From contig NC_087066.1 of NCBI RefSeq assembly GCF_963678635.1, forward strand, positions 49,285,581 to 49,349,580: a stretch of DNA of 64,000 nucleotides. Reading direction: 5' to 3'. Both the position numbers and the translations under genes were made by a program. The DNA is from Symsagittifera roscoffensis (Eukaryota > Xenacoelomorpha > Acoela > Convolutidae). The notes under the pieces are model-generated. The model did not search any database. It was not told the DNA's origin and saw only the letters and a program-made list of their open reading frames with translations. Positions 49,365 through 59,747 of the stretch are shown piece after piece. The first letter of the stretch is position 1; the number at the start of each line of letters is the position of its first letter.

Positions 49365-50830
49365 TGTGTAAGTTGTAAATATGCTGGCTAAAATGATGTG
49401 TATATATGTCACAAGTTTAAGGGACTCCTTTCAGTGTACCAAGTCTCCCACTCCATCCGCAACTCACCACTTAAAACGAAAAATGGCTTGAAAATAATCG
49501 TATTCGTATCTATTGTTTCGTAGTAATCATTTTCAAACCATGAAGATCTGTAATAGTCGATTGAATTGATATTATCTTTTTCGGATTAATACGATTCCGA
49601 ATGCTATTTGACAAGTTAAGAGGTAAGGAATGCCGGATTGTACTCAAAGACCGAGGGTACGGAAAAGGAGTTAAAAACTTTAAAATATGTACAAATCAAA
49701 AGGATCTTGTTAAAAAGGTATCAATCCTATTGGAAAAGGGAAGAAATTATTTGCAAGGTGTTTTAATGTTTAACCGGTGCATAGGGTTTTTTATAGGGGG
49801 ACCTGAAATTTGCTTAGTTAAGTTAACAAGATCCAATTATATATAGCTGAATGTTGCTAAGTTTGTTTATGTAATGAGGCTGTTCTTGCAAACAGTGGCT
49901 TGTTTATCCAGGCTCTTTTAATTCATTAGTTTATTTTCGCTTTTTTGTTTGTTGTTGATGAATATTGTTTATGATGAAAATATGCATCTAGTCTAGGCTT
50001 TGCAGAATTGTACTGTCGCCATTGGCATGAACGCTCTTATCATGCTTTCCTTCCCTAAAATACAGGAAACAGCATACCCTAAAAGAGACTCGACGATTGA
50101 TTTGAAGGAGAATTTTGTTAATCATTTGTTTGCCAAGTTCAGAAAATGAACTCCTTTAAATGTTTAAAGAGGGTGGCACTAAAAAGAGCCTTCATTTGTT
50201 TATTGTTTACCTGTTTCATCTCGCACGGTGCTAAAGAGAAGGTGCAATAGTTTTTATGTCGAAGAGCTTCTGGAAATAGTAATTTTCAATTTTAGCTCAA
50301 TCATAGCTCTGATATATAGTTTCTTAACCTAAGAGTTCAATAAATTGTCGAAAGTCATAGATTTTTGTGAAGTACCTCAATAGGCTTCTGTCAAATAGGT
50401 AAATATGGAACGCAGATGATTTCTAAAGCTAGACTGTTCTCCACTTTTTTAAATGACTTCCTTTTTTAATGATCTTATAATCTAAATATTTTGAAAGCAA
50501 GCGTTATCAAATCGGAATATAGAATTTTCGGGTTAACAACTAGTTCAATTAAATCAGTTGAATCTTTTGCAGCAATGCTGCTGACATGCTCAATTTCATG
50601 AAAATTCAAATTTAACGTTTGGATCCAATGTTTGATACTAGGAACTTTTTCACAGTTGAATTTTCGTCGGCTTAATGGATTTCATTCTAACTTTCGTCGG
50701 ATTTCTTGCTTTGTGTATTAAATTATTGAATACTGTTTCTTCAATTGTTACAAGTATTTCAATTTGCTTAGTAATAACTCTTCTGATTTCAAATAGAAAC
50801 AGAAACATGAATTATTTTATTGCGTTCACA
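49365..50830. other. Unassigned region between the kinase gene and the right element
   Basis: AT-rich sequence with short frames that do not look coding. I see no RNA gene or repeat. The left LTR boundary of the next element lies somewhere near 50830-50910 but cannot be fixed because the second LTR is outside the window. Confidence 0.5.
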
Positions 50831-50909
50831 AAATGTGACGCCGCCGCCACCACAAAAGAAATATGTTTTTATTCACTTGCAAAAGGAAGGGAAATGCTAT
50901 TGGAATAAT

Positions 50910-51108
50910 TCGTATAACGTTTTAAGCATTGAGAATTGAAACGACTATTCTCATTCAAAGCGAATATTAACGATTCCTCTCGTAAAATACGAGCATACAA
51001 AACCTTCTTCTCGTAAAATACGAATGTACGAATAGAGAATACGAAGTTAAGAAGTAACTTCTCATTTGATACGAAAAGTGGCGTGATTTCCCCATCTGAG
51101 TATAAATA
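50910..51108 (+). promoter_or_regulatory. U3 promoter with ATACGA repeats and TATA box
   Basis: TATAAATA lies at 51101-51108. In the 120 bp upstream, ATACGAR sites occur at 50987, 51018, 51039 and 51069, a TACGAA at 51027, and an inverted TCGTAT at 50910. The first site is part of a perfect dyad CTCGTA-AAA-TACGAG (50979-50993). The cluster looks like repeated binding sites for one activator. Transcription would start around 51130. Confidence 0.6.
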
Positions 51109-51413
51109 GAAGCTCAAAACTACGGGAATTCATTCCCAACAATATCTCTTCTAACACCAACACCACTCTCTTCAACCACCCCCAACCAATCTCTAAAATA
51201 ATATCTACTCTCAGTAAAAATATATCTAATCTCACCGTTAAAATAGATATTGAGTCAAAAGGCAACTTGCTGTAAATTCATACTAACTTCTTTTCTAATA
51301 AAATATTTATCAGCGAATTTTAGATTTACTTTCTAAGATGGAAAGTAGAAAGGACCCTTTATTCCTAGCAAGCGGTTTGTCCGACGTATATAGTTTTTGC
51401 TAGCGTAATAAAT

Positions 51414-51430
51414 TGGTGCGACCAGTGAGG
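51414..51430 (+). promoter_or_regulatory. Candidate primer-binding site of the right element
   Basis: TGGTGCGACCAGTGAGG follows an AT-rich LTR end (GCGTAATAAAT). It starts with TGG and sits ~220 bp before gag. The tRNA was not identified. Confidence 0.6.
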
Positions 51431-51634
51431 CTCACCTTCTAAAAATTCGCAAAAATTGCTTAAGTCTCAAAAAGAGATAAAAAAGCAAAGATTCCAATTC
51501 TCAAACTGGAGAATTGTTGAAATTTCTCTTACAAATAAAGAGAAGTAATAAATTTCCAAATCGGAAATTTAAGTTTTCTAAATAAATTTATAAATTTTTC
51601 TATCTTTCTTTTTAAGTTCTAAACTGAATATAAA

Positions 51635-53022
51635 ATGGCTGATACCCCAATATCCCATCCCAACTTGTCTTTAATGACATTTTCGGGAAACGATCCGAAC
51701 AAAATTCTACAGCTTTTTGGAATTCAGTTGAAAACAAAATTCTTTTCTCATTAGGTCAAAGACCTGCTGATAATGATGCACGACGCAGCTATGATAGCAG
51801 ACAACGATCCCTATTCGGATCATTGTTAACTGACACATCTCTTGAATGGTTCAATGATAATGTAACCAATGCTACCACATGGGCACAACTCAAAGATCTC
51901 TTCCTAAACAGATTCACTGACGGACGAGATCAATTCAAACATAGAATTGATGCTGAAAATGCAGCTCGCCAAGATGGCGAATTAATAAAAAATTACTTCC
52001 ACAGAATTAAATCTTCTGTAGATAGAGGATGGCCCGAAAGTATTGATGTAACAGTTCATGTTGATGAAGCTGCTCAAAATGCTGAGAGAACTATACAAAC
52101 CAGACAAAGAAGTCAAAAGTATATCGATTTCTCAATTAAGGGACTAAGACCTCTAGCCCTTAAACAAAAAGCTCATGAATACATGATAGAGCATCCAAAT
52201 GCCAATTGGGATCAATTCACAAATCATGTAATCACTAAGGATCTAACATTCATTGTTGCTACTGATCCTGCTAATAAGTCAACAACGGATAAAATGACTT
52301 CATTAGAAACTCAAATTAAAGAACTAACTAAATTGATCAAGAATCAAGAAGTTAGTGCAATCAATGACCAGACTTCATTTCAACGACGTCACCCTGACAT
52401 CAAGGGAAGACCTAATAGTACACGATTCTGCGAATATTGTAGAATGAATGGACATTCTATATCTAGATGTTCAAAAAAGCAAGTTCAGGACGAAGTAAAT
52501 AAGTTGCGGAATGAGCTCACAACAAAAAATGAACGAAGAGTTTCATTTGAAACTGATTATAAACGAAATCGAAGACCGAATAACTTCCCTAACCCAAGTA
52601 ACCGGTTTTGGGATAACCAAAACAGAACTACTAACAATTCAAATCCTAGCCAAAATAACTATGGCATTCGCCATAATTATAACTATAACAGAAACAATTT
52701 CCAAAAGGCTAATGCACAATCGTCTTTCAATAACAAAAGACCCCAAACCTATGATGATAGGTATCCCAGAGAAAACAAATTCAGAGAAAATGAACAAGTT
52801 GCTAAACAGTTCTACGACCAAGAAAATAGGCAATTCAATAGTAACCCTAGAGGTCGACCATATAACACTGGAAGCTATAATAGCAATAACAGTCGAGACT
52901 CAACGCGATCTCAATCACCAAATTTTAGATCGAATCAAATACAGTCTGAAACTACCCACTGGGTTGAGGAAGAAGTCAATTACTGTGATGCTATCACTGA
53001 TTTCTTTCCTTTAAACTATTAA
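51635..53022 (+). CDS. Gag of the right element (one frame change)
   Basis: ATG at 51635 (MADTPISHPNL). The start frame runs to a TAG near 51755, but the gag-like frame is the next one, so a base is gained or lost near 51700-51715. The main part (to TAA 53020-53022) has a capsid-like region (LEWFNDNVTNATTWAQLKDL) and one CCHC knuckle CEYCRMNGHSISRC (about 52430-52471). The C-terminus is long, basic and N/R-rich and likely binds RNA. The end of the gene carries a slippery site for entry into pol. Confidence 0.85.
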
Positions 53023-53687
53023 AGTCTCCGAAACCAAGCGATGATAGTAATCCTAAATCAAGGATATATCTTAGCTTATATCATTTTGCCACCGGAGACA
53101 AAAATAATAATAGTGGACTTGAAATTGAATTCATGATTGATCCAGGATCAACTTGTAGTATCATAAACTACCCAACTTATCAGGAATTGGAAAAATTAGG
53201 TCAAAAAATGACAATTTACCGATCCAAAAATAAAGCAAAGACTTATAATGGATCTGATATACGTATGTTTGGCCATACATCTATTCAATCTTGTTTCGAC
53301 ACTGATGGAAAATACCCATCTAACCACAAAGTGTGGATAACTGAAGAAAAGACTGCTAATCTGTTAGGAGTAGACTTTTGTCATCTCTTCTTAAAAGCTC
53401 TCTACTTTGATATCCCTGCAGTTGAGCTCAAATCAAAAGAAGGTGTAATATCCTACGGGTTGATGAACAACGATAAAGAATATCCTAACGTTTCAAAAAT
53501 TGTCTCAATTAACTTGAAAGAACCCTTGTTCATTCCAGCACGCTCTACATACTTATACAAACACTTGGCTGAACCAATTTCATACTTCGAAAAAGGGACT
53601 ACATTCCTGCCTCATAAAAGTACAACCAAAACCGAATTGGTTTTCATTAATACAGTTTGTACTCAAATTGAGCAAAGCCTATCCTAA
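53001..53687 (+). CDS. Protease segment of pol
   Basis: Open in the -1 frame relative to gag, from upstream of the slippery site. A retropepsin-like active site FMIDPGSTCSIINYPTYQEL occurs near 53130; the usual D-[ST]-G is DPG here, which is atypical. VWITEEKTANLLGVDF (near 53335) resembles the later part of retropepsins (LG.DF). The frame ends at TAA 53685-53687, but coding-like sequence goes on in another frame to about 53940. Confidence 0.75.
   Translation, partial: FLSFKLLKSPKPSDDSNPKSRIYLSLYHFATGDKNNNSGLEIEFMIDPGSTCSIINYPTYQELEKLGQKMTIYRSKNKAKTYNGSDIRMFGHTSIQSCFDTDGKYPSNHKVWITEEKTANLLGVDFCHLFLKALYFDIPAVELKSKEGVISYGLMNNDKEYPNVSKIVSINLKEPLFIPARSTYLYKHLAEPISYFEKGTTFLPHKSTTKTELVFINTVCTQIEQSLS
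53010..53099 (+). promoter_or_regulatory. Predicted -1 ribosomal frameshift signal
   Basis: T TTA AAC in the gag phase lies at 53010-53016, two codons before the gag stop. After a 7-nt spacer, GTCTCCG (53024-53030) can pair with CGGAGAC (53093-53099), enclosing a smaller ATCCT/AGGAT hairpin. The protease frame is exactly the -1 frame and is open from before the slippery site. Heptamer, spacing and downstream structure all fit known retroviral and coronaviral signals. Confidence 0.8.
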
Positions 53688-53954
53688 TTGAGAATCAGAA
53701 AGATCATCCTGTCACACTAAACAAGTGTGTACTAGGCTATGCAGTAACTGATATTCAAGGATACGAGGATAAAATATTTGCTATCCACAATTGTGATGAG
53801 TTCACAACGAGAATTTTAAATGAAAGTTCAGAATTCGATAGCTGTTTCATGCTGAACACTGTTGTCAATACAACACAGGAAAGCAATACTCAATTATCCG
53901 GCCCCTGTCTACAATATGTAGACTTCAAAAAAAAGGTCCATATTCGAATCGAAT
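53688..53954 (+). pseudogene. Linker of pol in a shifted frame
   Basis: From about 53680 another frame reads coding-like residues (DHPVTLNKCVLGYAVTDI, NTQLSGPCLQYVDF) up to an A8 run near 53927-53935, where the phase returns to that of the macrodomain. It is probably the protease-macrodomain linker, displaced by two single-base changes. Confidence 0.6.
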
Positions 53955-54400
53955 ATGCCCATTGCCGATACAATCTCTGCAGATAGAGCAATGAAAAAAG
54001 GATTTGCTGAATCAATTAGCAAAAGGTATCCTGAGCTACGACACTTTTGTAACTCAATACATGCTAACATTAACGATTTTCTCATCTTCACTGATCCAAA
54101 ATCTGGACAAATCATATATAACCTGATTACCAAACAGAGGTACTTTCAGAAACCCACTTACGACGCTATATTCAATACCTTGTCAGAAATGAAAGATCAT
54201 GCTATAGCAAATAACATTCGATCTATCGCAATGCCCAAAATTGCTTGTGGCTTAGATAAAATGAATTGGGAAGAAGTTTCCAAAATCATTGTCGATGTAT
54301 TCCAACATTCTGGAATTACTATATTTGTCTATGTTTCAGGACAAGAAATCAAGGACATGCCTGCCCTTGAAGTGTTTGATACAGAGAATGTATCAGAAAT
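53955..54400 (+). CDS. Macrodomain between protease and RT
   Basis: The first ~140 residues of the frame 53955-55232 resemble TARG1/OARD1-type macrodomains. These parts match: ADTISADRAMKKGFAESISK (first binding loop), IYNLITKQRYFQKPTYDAIF, then IRSIAMPKIACGLDKMNWEE (second, glycine-containing loop) and VFQHSGITIFVYV (last strand). TARG1 removes ADP-ribose from glutamate or aspartate. Its catalytic Lys/Asp pair may correspond to Lys in MKKGF and Asp in CGLDK, both present. A role in reversing host ADP-ribosylation is inferred, not shown. The domain position recalls the dUTPase insert of some retroviral pol genes. Confidence 0.75.
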
Positions 54401-55640
54401 ATTTGAACAAATTGGTTCAGATGTAGTCAAAGTATGCAAAAATGAAAACGAAGTAGCAACCGACTTTTCTAATGATGCAAAGAACCTTTGCAGGCCTCCC
54501 TTGAAAGAACAATTTAAAAAGTACCGAAACAAAGAACATAATGATCGGCTAATTGCCTTTCTAGTCAACGAAACGTTTACCCAATACTCCTCAATTGATA
54601 AGGACAATAGTAGTACTTTGGAAAAAATCGAAACTACTATTAAATTCTTATCTGACTTCGATTTCACACAAAGTGATATATCGGATGATGAGTTTGCAGA
54701 TCTAATTCAAATGCTGATAGAGGATCAAGATGTTTATTCTCATCACAAATATGACATTGGAAAAACGAAGCATAAATTCCATATACCACTCAAAAAAGAC
54801 GCAACGTTTAAAAAGCAAGGACCTAGTAAAATCCCAGTCCATCTAAGAGATAAATTGGACAAGTTAATGGATGAATTAATCCAAGCAGGCATAGTCAGAA
54901 AACTAAATGAAAAAGATGATATGAACTCATGGTTCGTAAATCCAGTCATCATTCTTCCAAAAAAAGACTATGTTAAGTTAGTCTTGGATGCTAGGTATCT
55001 AAACTCAATCACAGATACTAGCAATTGTAGTTGGCCATTAGAACCACTACAAGTTCTCATGACCCGAATAAACGGATCTTACTTCACAAGTAGTGATCTC
55101 TCTTGCGCCTACCATCAAGTACCTCTAACAGATGAGGCCCAGAAATTAACAAGCTTTATTGTAGGAGGTAGACAATATACCTACCAAGTTGGTTTCTATG
55201 GCTTGAAACCACTTCCAAATTTCTTCAGTTAACTAATGAGATATGCCTTCGGACCCCTCATTAAAGAAAAAAAGCAATTACTTACATAGACGACACTCTG
55301 TTACAGAGTCAAACTAAAAACGAAATGTTTGGCACAATTCGAGAATATCATTCTCTTTTACGGAAGGCCAACTTAAAAGCTGCCCCTGACAAAACCTTTT
55401 TCTTCCTAAGAAAAGTTAAATTTTTAGGCCATGTTGTCTCTAAAGATGGTCTTTCTCCAATCGCTTCACGAATCGATGACATAAAAAAATTGAAATCCCC
55501 TGAATCAAAAACAGAAGTTCTAGGAGTATTAGGTGTCATGGGATTCTACAGCACATACATCATCAATTTTCATGTGGACGCAAAATGTCTATATGAACTA
55601 GCAAACAGTAGTGATAAGTTTCAATGGCTAGTGTAAACTA
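54401..55640 (+). CDS. Reverse transcriptase, broken
   Basis: The frame 53955-55232 continues with RT fingers and palm (WFVNPVIILPKKDYVKLVLD, DLSCAYHQVPL, YQVGFYGLKPLPNFFS) to a TAA at 55230. The same frame resumes for ~14 codons, then an A7 run near 55266 shifts phase. YIDDTLL, the catalytic box, is at 55283-55303, followed by KTFFFLRKVKFLGHVVSKDG and GVLGVMGFYSTYI in the frame 55325-55636. The order and spacing fit a gypsy RT. At least one stop and two frame changes make it inactive as sequenced. Confidence 0.88.
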
Positions 55641-56817
55641 CCCATTCCACATTCACGCCGACTCCTCAAATGTAGGAACCGGGTGTATACTCATCCAAGA
55701 CTTTCCTGAAGGGAAAAGAATTGTTTATGCCAATTCTAGAGTCTTTGATAAAGCTGAGCAGAAAATGTCCACTCAACATCGTGAACTATGTGGAATAATA
55801 TCTGCTTTGCAAACCTGTGAATTCTACATTATAGGTTCACCCTTTCCTCTATACCTATATTGTGATCACAGACCTATTCTCTTCTTATGGTCCAGAAAAG
55901 GACAACTTTTTCATAGATTTTTCAAATATCAAGTCGTATTGACAAAATTCAACAATTTGAAAATAATCTATACCCCAGGCTCAAACCTAGCCTTTCCTGA
56001 CTTATTGAGCCGAAATGTGCCCATCGCTGATATCAAAAGATATCAACTAGAACACAAAACCATTCCAAATGATATAAAGTTCATCCTAAACAATGGAGAA
56101 CAAATATGTTATTCAGTACTCCACAAAGATGATAACATATTTCAAAACGATTGCTATCCAGTCATTGCTCAAGTACAAGGCGGAAAAAAGAAATTAATCA
56201 ACATAAGTGACAGAGGAGACTTCAGCATTGAAGATGCTCCAGAATATTTTGAAGAATTTTGTAGTGCGATTCAAAATATAACAGATTTCTTCCGATTTGG
56301 CAAACAAATTAACCAAATCAAACGACTATCTATACCAGATATAAACAATGAAAACATTTATGAAGAAATTCCAGATGAAGTATCTGCACTTGATGATCTT
56401 TTGGAAAATTCAAAATGGCTTGACTTATATGAAGGCAATGTTGAGAACAACCTTCTCAACGACCTGGTTAAAGCAAAAAATGATTTTGCAACCAAAACAA
56501 GATCTTTGAAGTTGATTGAACCCCTAAGTCTCCAATCTGAAGAGAATAAATCAGATTCTCTTGAACTGATAGCAAAAATGACCGACTTTGCTAAAGAAGC
56601 AAATTTAGACGTTGAAACAATTATGCAAGAGCAGTGTAACGATACTGTAATCATAGATATCAAAAATTGCATAAAGCAAAACGAAAAGCCAGAAAGAAAC
56701 AAAAAAAATCCTTATCGTGAAGAAAAAGGATTAAAAGCCTATATCAGGCAGTTTGAATTATTATTCATTGAAGACCAACATGATCTTTTATGTATTAATG
56801 AATACAATGATGACTAA
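55624..56817 (+). CDS. RNase H and long linker
   Basis: A 397-codon frame. RNase H: FHIHADSSNVGTGCIL (first Asp), QKMSTQHRELCGII (Glu), and LYLYCDHRPILFLW (Asp), then FKYQVVLTKFNNLKIIYTPG and AFPDLLSR. Residues ~150-390 form a charged linker without known motifs, ending at a TAA (56815-56817) after which the same frame continues into integrase. It is out of phase with the RT frame. Confidence 0.87.
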   Translation: MASVNYPFHIHADSSNVGTGCILIQDFPEGKRIVYANSRVFDKAEQKMSTQHRELCGIISALQTCEFYIIGSPFPLYLYCDHRPILFLWSRKGQLFHRFFKYQVVLTKFNNLKIIYTPGSNLAFPDLLSRNVPIADIKRYQLEHKTIPNDIKFILNNGEQICYSVLHKDDNIFQNDCYPVIAQVQGGKKKLINISDRGDFSIEDAPEYFEEFCSAIQNITDFFRFGKQINQIKRLSIPDINNENIYEEIPDEVSALDDLLENSKWLDLYEGNVENNLLNDLVKAKNDFATKTRSLKLIEPLSLQSEENKSDSLELIAKMTDFAKEANLDVETIMQEQCNDTVIIDIKNCIKQNEKPERNKKNPYREEKGLKAYIRQFELLFIEDQHDLLCINEYNDD

Positions 56818-57861
56818 ACTAAGAGTCCAAAAATTTGCTTACCCATCTCCCTAGTGCTAAACTGCTTTGAGTTAGCTCATAAGCATCCTCTTAGCGGTCA
56901 TCACGGCGAAACAAAAACTTTGGAAATAATCAAAAGATATTTCTATTGGCCCGGACTCTATAAATGGGTCAACATGCTTCTTCATGATTGCCTAGAATGT
57001 CAGAAAAATAAGCCAAAACGAAAAGACCTGAATGAAGCTCCATTACAACAATGGGGATAATTAGAAACAATCCCAATGAAAACGATCCACATTGATCATA
57101 AAGGTCCACTCAGACCATCAAGTCACGGCAAAAACTTTTGCTTAGTTGTGATAGATGCCTTCTCTAGATATCTTCAAGTCTATCCATGCACCCATGCAGA
57201 CTCTAAGGAAACCATTAAGCTCTTAGAGAAATACATCACAACATTTGGTATTCCACAATAAATTATTCATGATAATGGAAGTGCATTCATGAGTAATGAC
57301 TTTGCTCATTGGTCCTCTGAATTAGGATTAACCCTGAGGCCAAGAACTACTTACTCGCCTTGGACTAACGGAAAAGTTGAAGTCCAAAATAAACATTTAA
57401 CCCAGTACTTTCGACATTTCTTGAGTACCTCAGGCTCAAACTGGTCTGAATTAACAAATAAATTTGCTTTTGCACATAACACCGCCATTAATTCAAGTAC
57501 AGGTTACACTCCATATGAGATTGTCTTTGGCATAAAACCTCAGGTTCCCCTTAGCCTTAAATTAGGCCTCTACTGCGACCAAAACAAAAGATGTACCTCT
57601 GAATTTTGCGCTGGTCTCGAAAATCATGCTCATACCGAGCATAAGTCAAACAATGAGACCATAGATAGATTTCTAAAAAATCAAATTTCCGCCGAAATAC
57701 TAAATATCCCTCATAGCTCTCAGGAAAGCTTCTATGAGAACACTCGATCCGCACCTGGATCACTTTCTGAATCCAAAAAACCTAAACGGACAAATCGTCC
57801 TACAAACTTTTATGGAACTACAATTCCATCTAGTTTAATTGGCAAATTTAAAAAGAAATAA
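56818..57861 (+). pseudogene. Integrase with two in-frame stops
   Basis: One phase throughout, interrupted by TAA at 57058-57060 and 57259-57261. The zinc module HKHPLSGHHGETKTL ... CLECQKNK is near 56880-57010; the catalytic Asp is in IHIDHKGPL near 57088, the second Asp in HDNGSAF near 57271, and Glu in NGKVEVQNKHL near 57370. The C-terminal tail is basic (SESKKPKRTNRPTN), ending at 57861. All DDE residues survive, but both stops would truncate the enzyme. Confidence 0.9.
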
Positions 57862-58008
57862 AAACACTAAACCCTTTATTTGGCCAAACTAAATATTTTT
57901 TTAATTCTTTTTATTGGCCTTTTCTTTTTTTTTCCTTTTTCTACTTTATAAATATTTCGTTTGTAATAAAACCACAAAACACCAAAAATAACATATTAAC
58001 AAATAGAT
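57862..58008. other. Convergent spacer between pol and the antisense gene
   Basis: About 150 bp of T-rich sequence lie between the integrase stop and the stop of the minus-strand gene. AATAAA occurs at 57966-57971 on the plus strand and could serve pol transcripts. Nothing else is seen. Confidence 0.5.
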
Positions 58009-58701
58009 TTAAAAATAACTTTTATAAATATAAGACTTAATATCCGTGTAAGATTTCACTAATTTGACAGCCGCCATCTTTTCCAAAGAGTTTTCAGCGG
58101 CCCTACTCAGGCTCCTCACTGCAAACTGCAGCGCTGAATAAGGCCGCCACCAAGCTTGATATATTTCCTCCAACATAATATCCAGCTCTATTTTTTTTCT
58201 AAATTCTTCCTCTGCCGCTGGCTTTCTGAAGAATTCTTCTTGAAACTAAAACAAATTTATATACTATTTCTATGTTGCCATGCCACTTGAATAAAAAATT
58301 TTTTTATTACTTTTAAAATTGGGTGTATTGTAAAACCAACTTACATCCTCTCCAAAGAATAAGGACAAAAAGTCCATTGTTTCTTGTGAAACCACATGGT
58401 TTCCACTCCATGGGCTCCGTAGTTTCTTCGCGAAAAACCTACTTTGTATTGAGCCCAGCTCAAATAGTTCATCGGTATTCAGGACCGGATACTTGAAGAC
58501 ATAACTCCGGCCCATAAAGATCATGAATTCCATGGGCGTTAGATTTGCCCCTTTCTCTACTAATCCGTCGTAGATTTCCACCCTTCTCTCGACTTCCTTG
58601 TCCTCCAGCAAGGCTTCATGTTTGAAATTTAGCTCATCCCGTAAGTTCAAAAACTTCTCCGGGAAGTCCACCAGATTATCTTCGGGATCGATAAAATTCA
58701 T
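58009..58701 (-). CDS. Two-exon antisense accessory gene of the right element
   Basis: Exon 1 is 58345-58701 (119 codons from the ATG) and exon 2 is 58009-58245 (78 codons plus TAA). The 99-bp intron has GTAAGT and TTGTTTTAG and is in phase 0. Without splicing, the frame reads 24 more codons to a stop at 58270. Exon 2 is coding-like (FRKPAAEEEFRKKIEL, AAENSLEKMAAVKLVKSY), which supports splicing. The product is a ~197-residue, charged, helical protein with no signal peptide and no family I recognise. It is oriented against pol and env and starts back to back with the env leader. Confidence 0.6.
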
Positions 58702-59036
58702 TCTGGACGACGAATTTTTTTTTTTTGAAGATAAAATACAAATAGTTCAAACTAAACGGAAAGCAAACAAATGATGTTGCTTTTAGTCCTCTTTTATGAA
58801 GAGATGTTTTTTTTTCATTTTCCTCCTCCAATAAGGAAGGGGAATGCAGTTGTTAAAAATTAACATCAGCATAAACGAATAAAAATCATTCCACTGCTAT
58901 ATCTCAACAAATCAAAACTAAGTGGAAAAACCACGACATTAAACCAGAGTGGAAAAAACCACAAGATTACAAAACGAATGGCGAAGGAATTACGACTTAA
59001 AAGGAGTCACTTCCGAAAGACGCCGAATAACAACGG

Positions 59037-59083
59037 CCAATCAGAGCTTAGATTTGCAAAAAAGCAAAAACAGCCTTTATAAA
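59037..59083 (+). promoter_or_regulatory. Internal env promoter (unit 1)
   Basis: CCAAT at 59037-59041 and TTTATAAA at 59076-59083, 35 bp apart, followed by a pyrimidine-rich likely start region near 59105 and the env ATG at 59187 or 59229. Identical boxes occur in units 2 (about 60056 and 60095) and 3 (about 61073 and 61112). The antisense gene starts 340 bp upstream on the other strand, so the spacer is a candidate bidirectional promoter. Confidence 0.55.
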
Positions 59084-59186
59084 CTAACTGATATACAGTT
59101 GTTTTCATTCTTGCTCAATTCCACATCTTCCATTCAAAACCTCCTCTCTCTCCAAAAAATAAATCTGCTGAATTCTTCAACAAAAA

Positions 59187-59747
59187 TTGAAATTTAACTC
59201 AGATTTCCCATCACAAAAAATCCACAAAATGACAAATCCATATAATGAACTAGAGGAAGGTGAACTAATGGACCAAGATCCTGTTCTAACCACTCTCGAG
59301 GGAATGCTTAAAGTGAGTACTTTTAAAAATTCTTTTGCTATCATTCACCACCAAAAAATAAATTTGCAAAAAATTTATTTGGTTGGTCTTTTAACTCTAA
59401 TAATACTTTCGAATCAAACCTCAGCATTTGATCCGAAAGAACAATTATATGCAAATACTGCAAATAATCTTCGGGTTGCTCATTATGATTGTCAACTAAT
59501 GACTTCTAACAAAATGTTCTCTCTAAATAAAGTAGCACCTTGCAAAGTTCAACCAGAAAATATTAAAGTAACCCATGCTTATGTTACTCTATATCAGAGA
59601 CATTATCGCACTTCCTTGTCCTCCAGCAAGGCTTCATGTTTGAAATTTAGCTCATCCCGTAAGTTCAAAAACTTCTCCGGGAAGTCCACCAGATTATCTT
59701 CGGGATCGATAAAATTCATTCTGGACGACGAATTTTTTTTTTTTTGA
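59187..59747 (+). pseudogene. Truncated env leader, unit 1
   Basis: Contains the env N-terminus, including a hydrophobic signal/anchor (IYLVGLLTLIILSNQTSA) and ~70 residues beyond it. It then crosses the unit junction into antisense-gene DNA and ends at 59747 after ~45 unrelated codons. It could make a small secreted or membrane protein but lacks the env body. Confidence 0.85.
59610..59720 (-). pseudogene. Antisense gene 5' fragments in the triplicated units
   Basis: The first ~37 codons of the antisense gene (MNFIDPEDNLVDF and onward) recur here and at about 60629-60737. Both fragments run into env sequence on the opposite strand and are truncated. Confidence 0.85.

Noticed and set aside
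49601-49846. 81-codon ORF downstream of the kinase gene
   Set aside because: No motif, no splice context, composition like the surrounding non-coding DNA.
50675-50908. 77-codon hydrophobic ORF before the right LTR
   Set aside because: T-rich DNA gives hydrophobic residues by chance, and it ends inside the probable LTR.
52511-53014. 167-codon alternative frame overlapping gag
   Set aside because: It lies over the N/R-rich gag C-terminus, has no motif, and is best explained as a shadow frame of biased codons.
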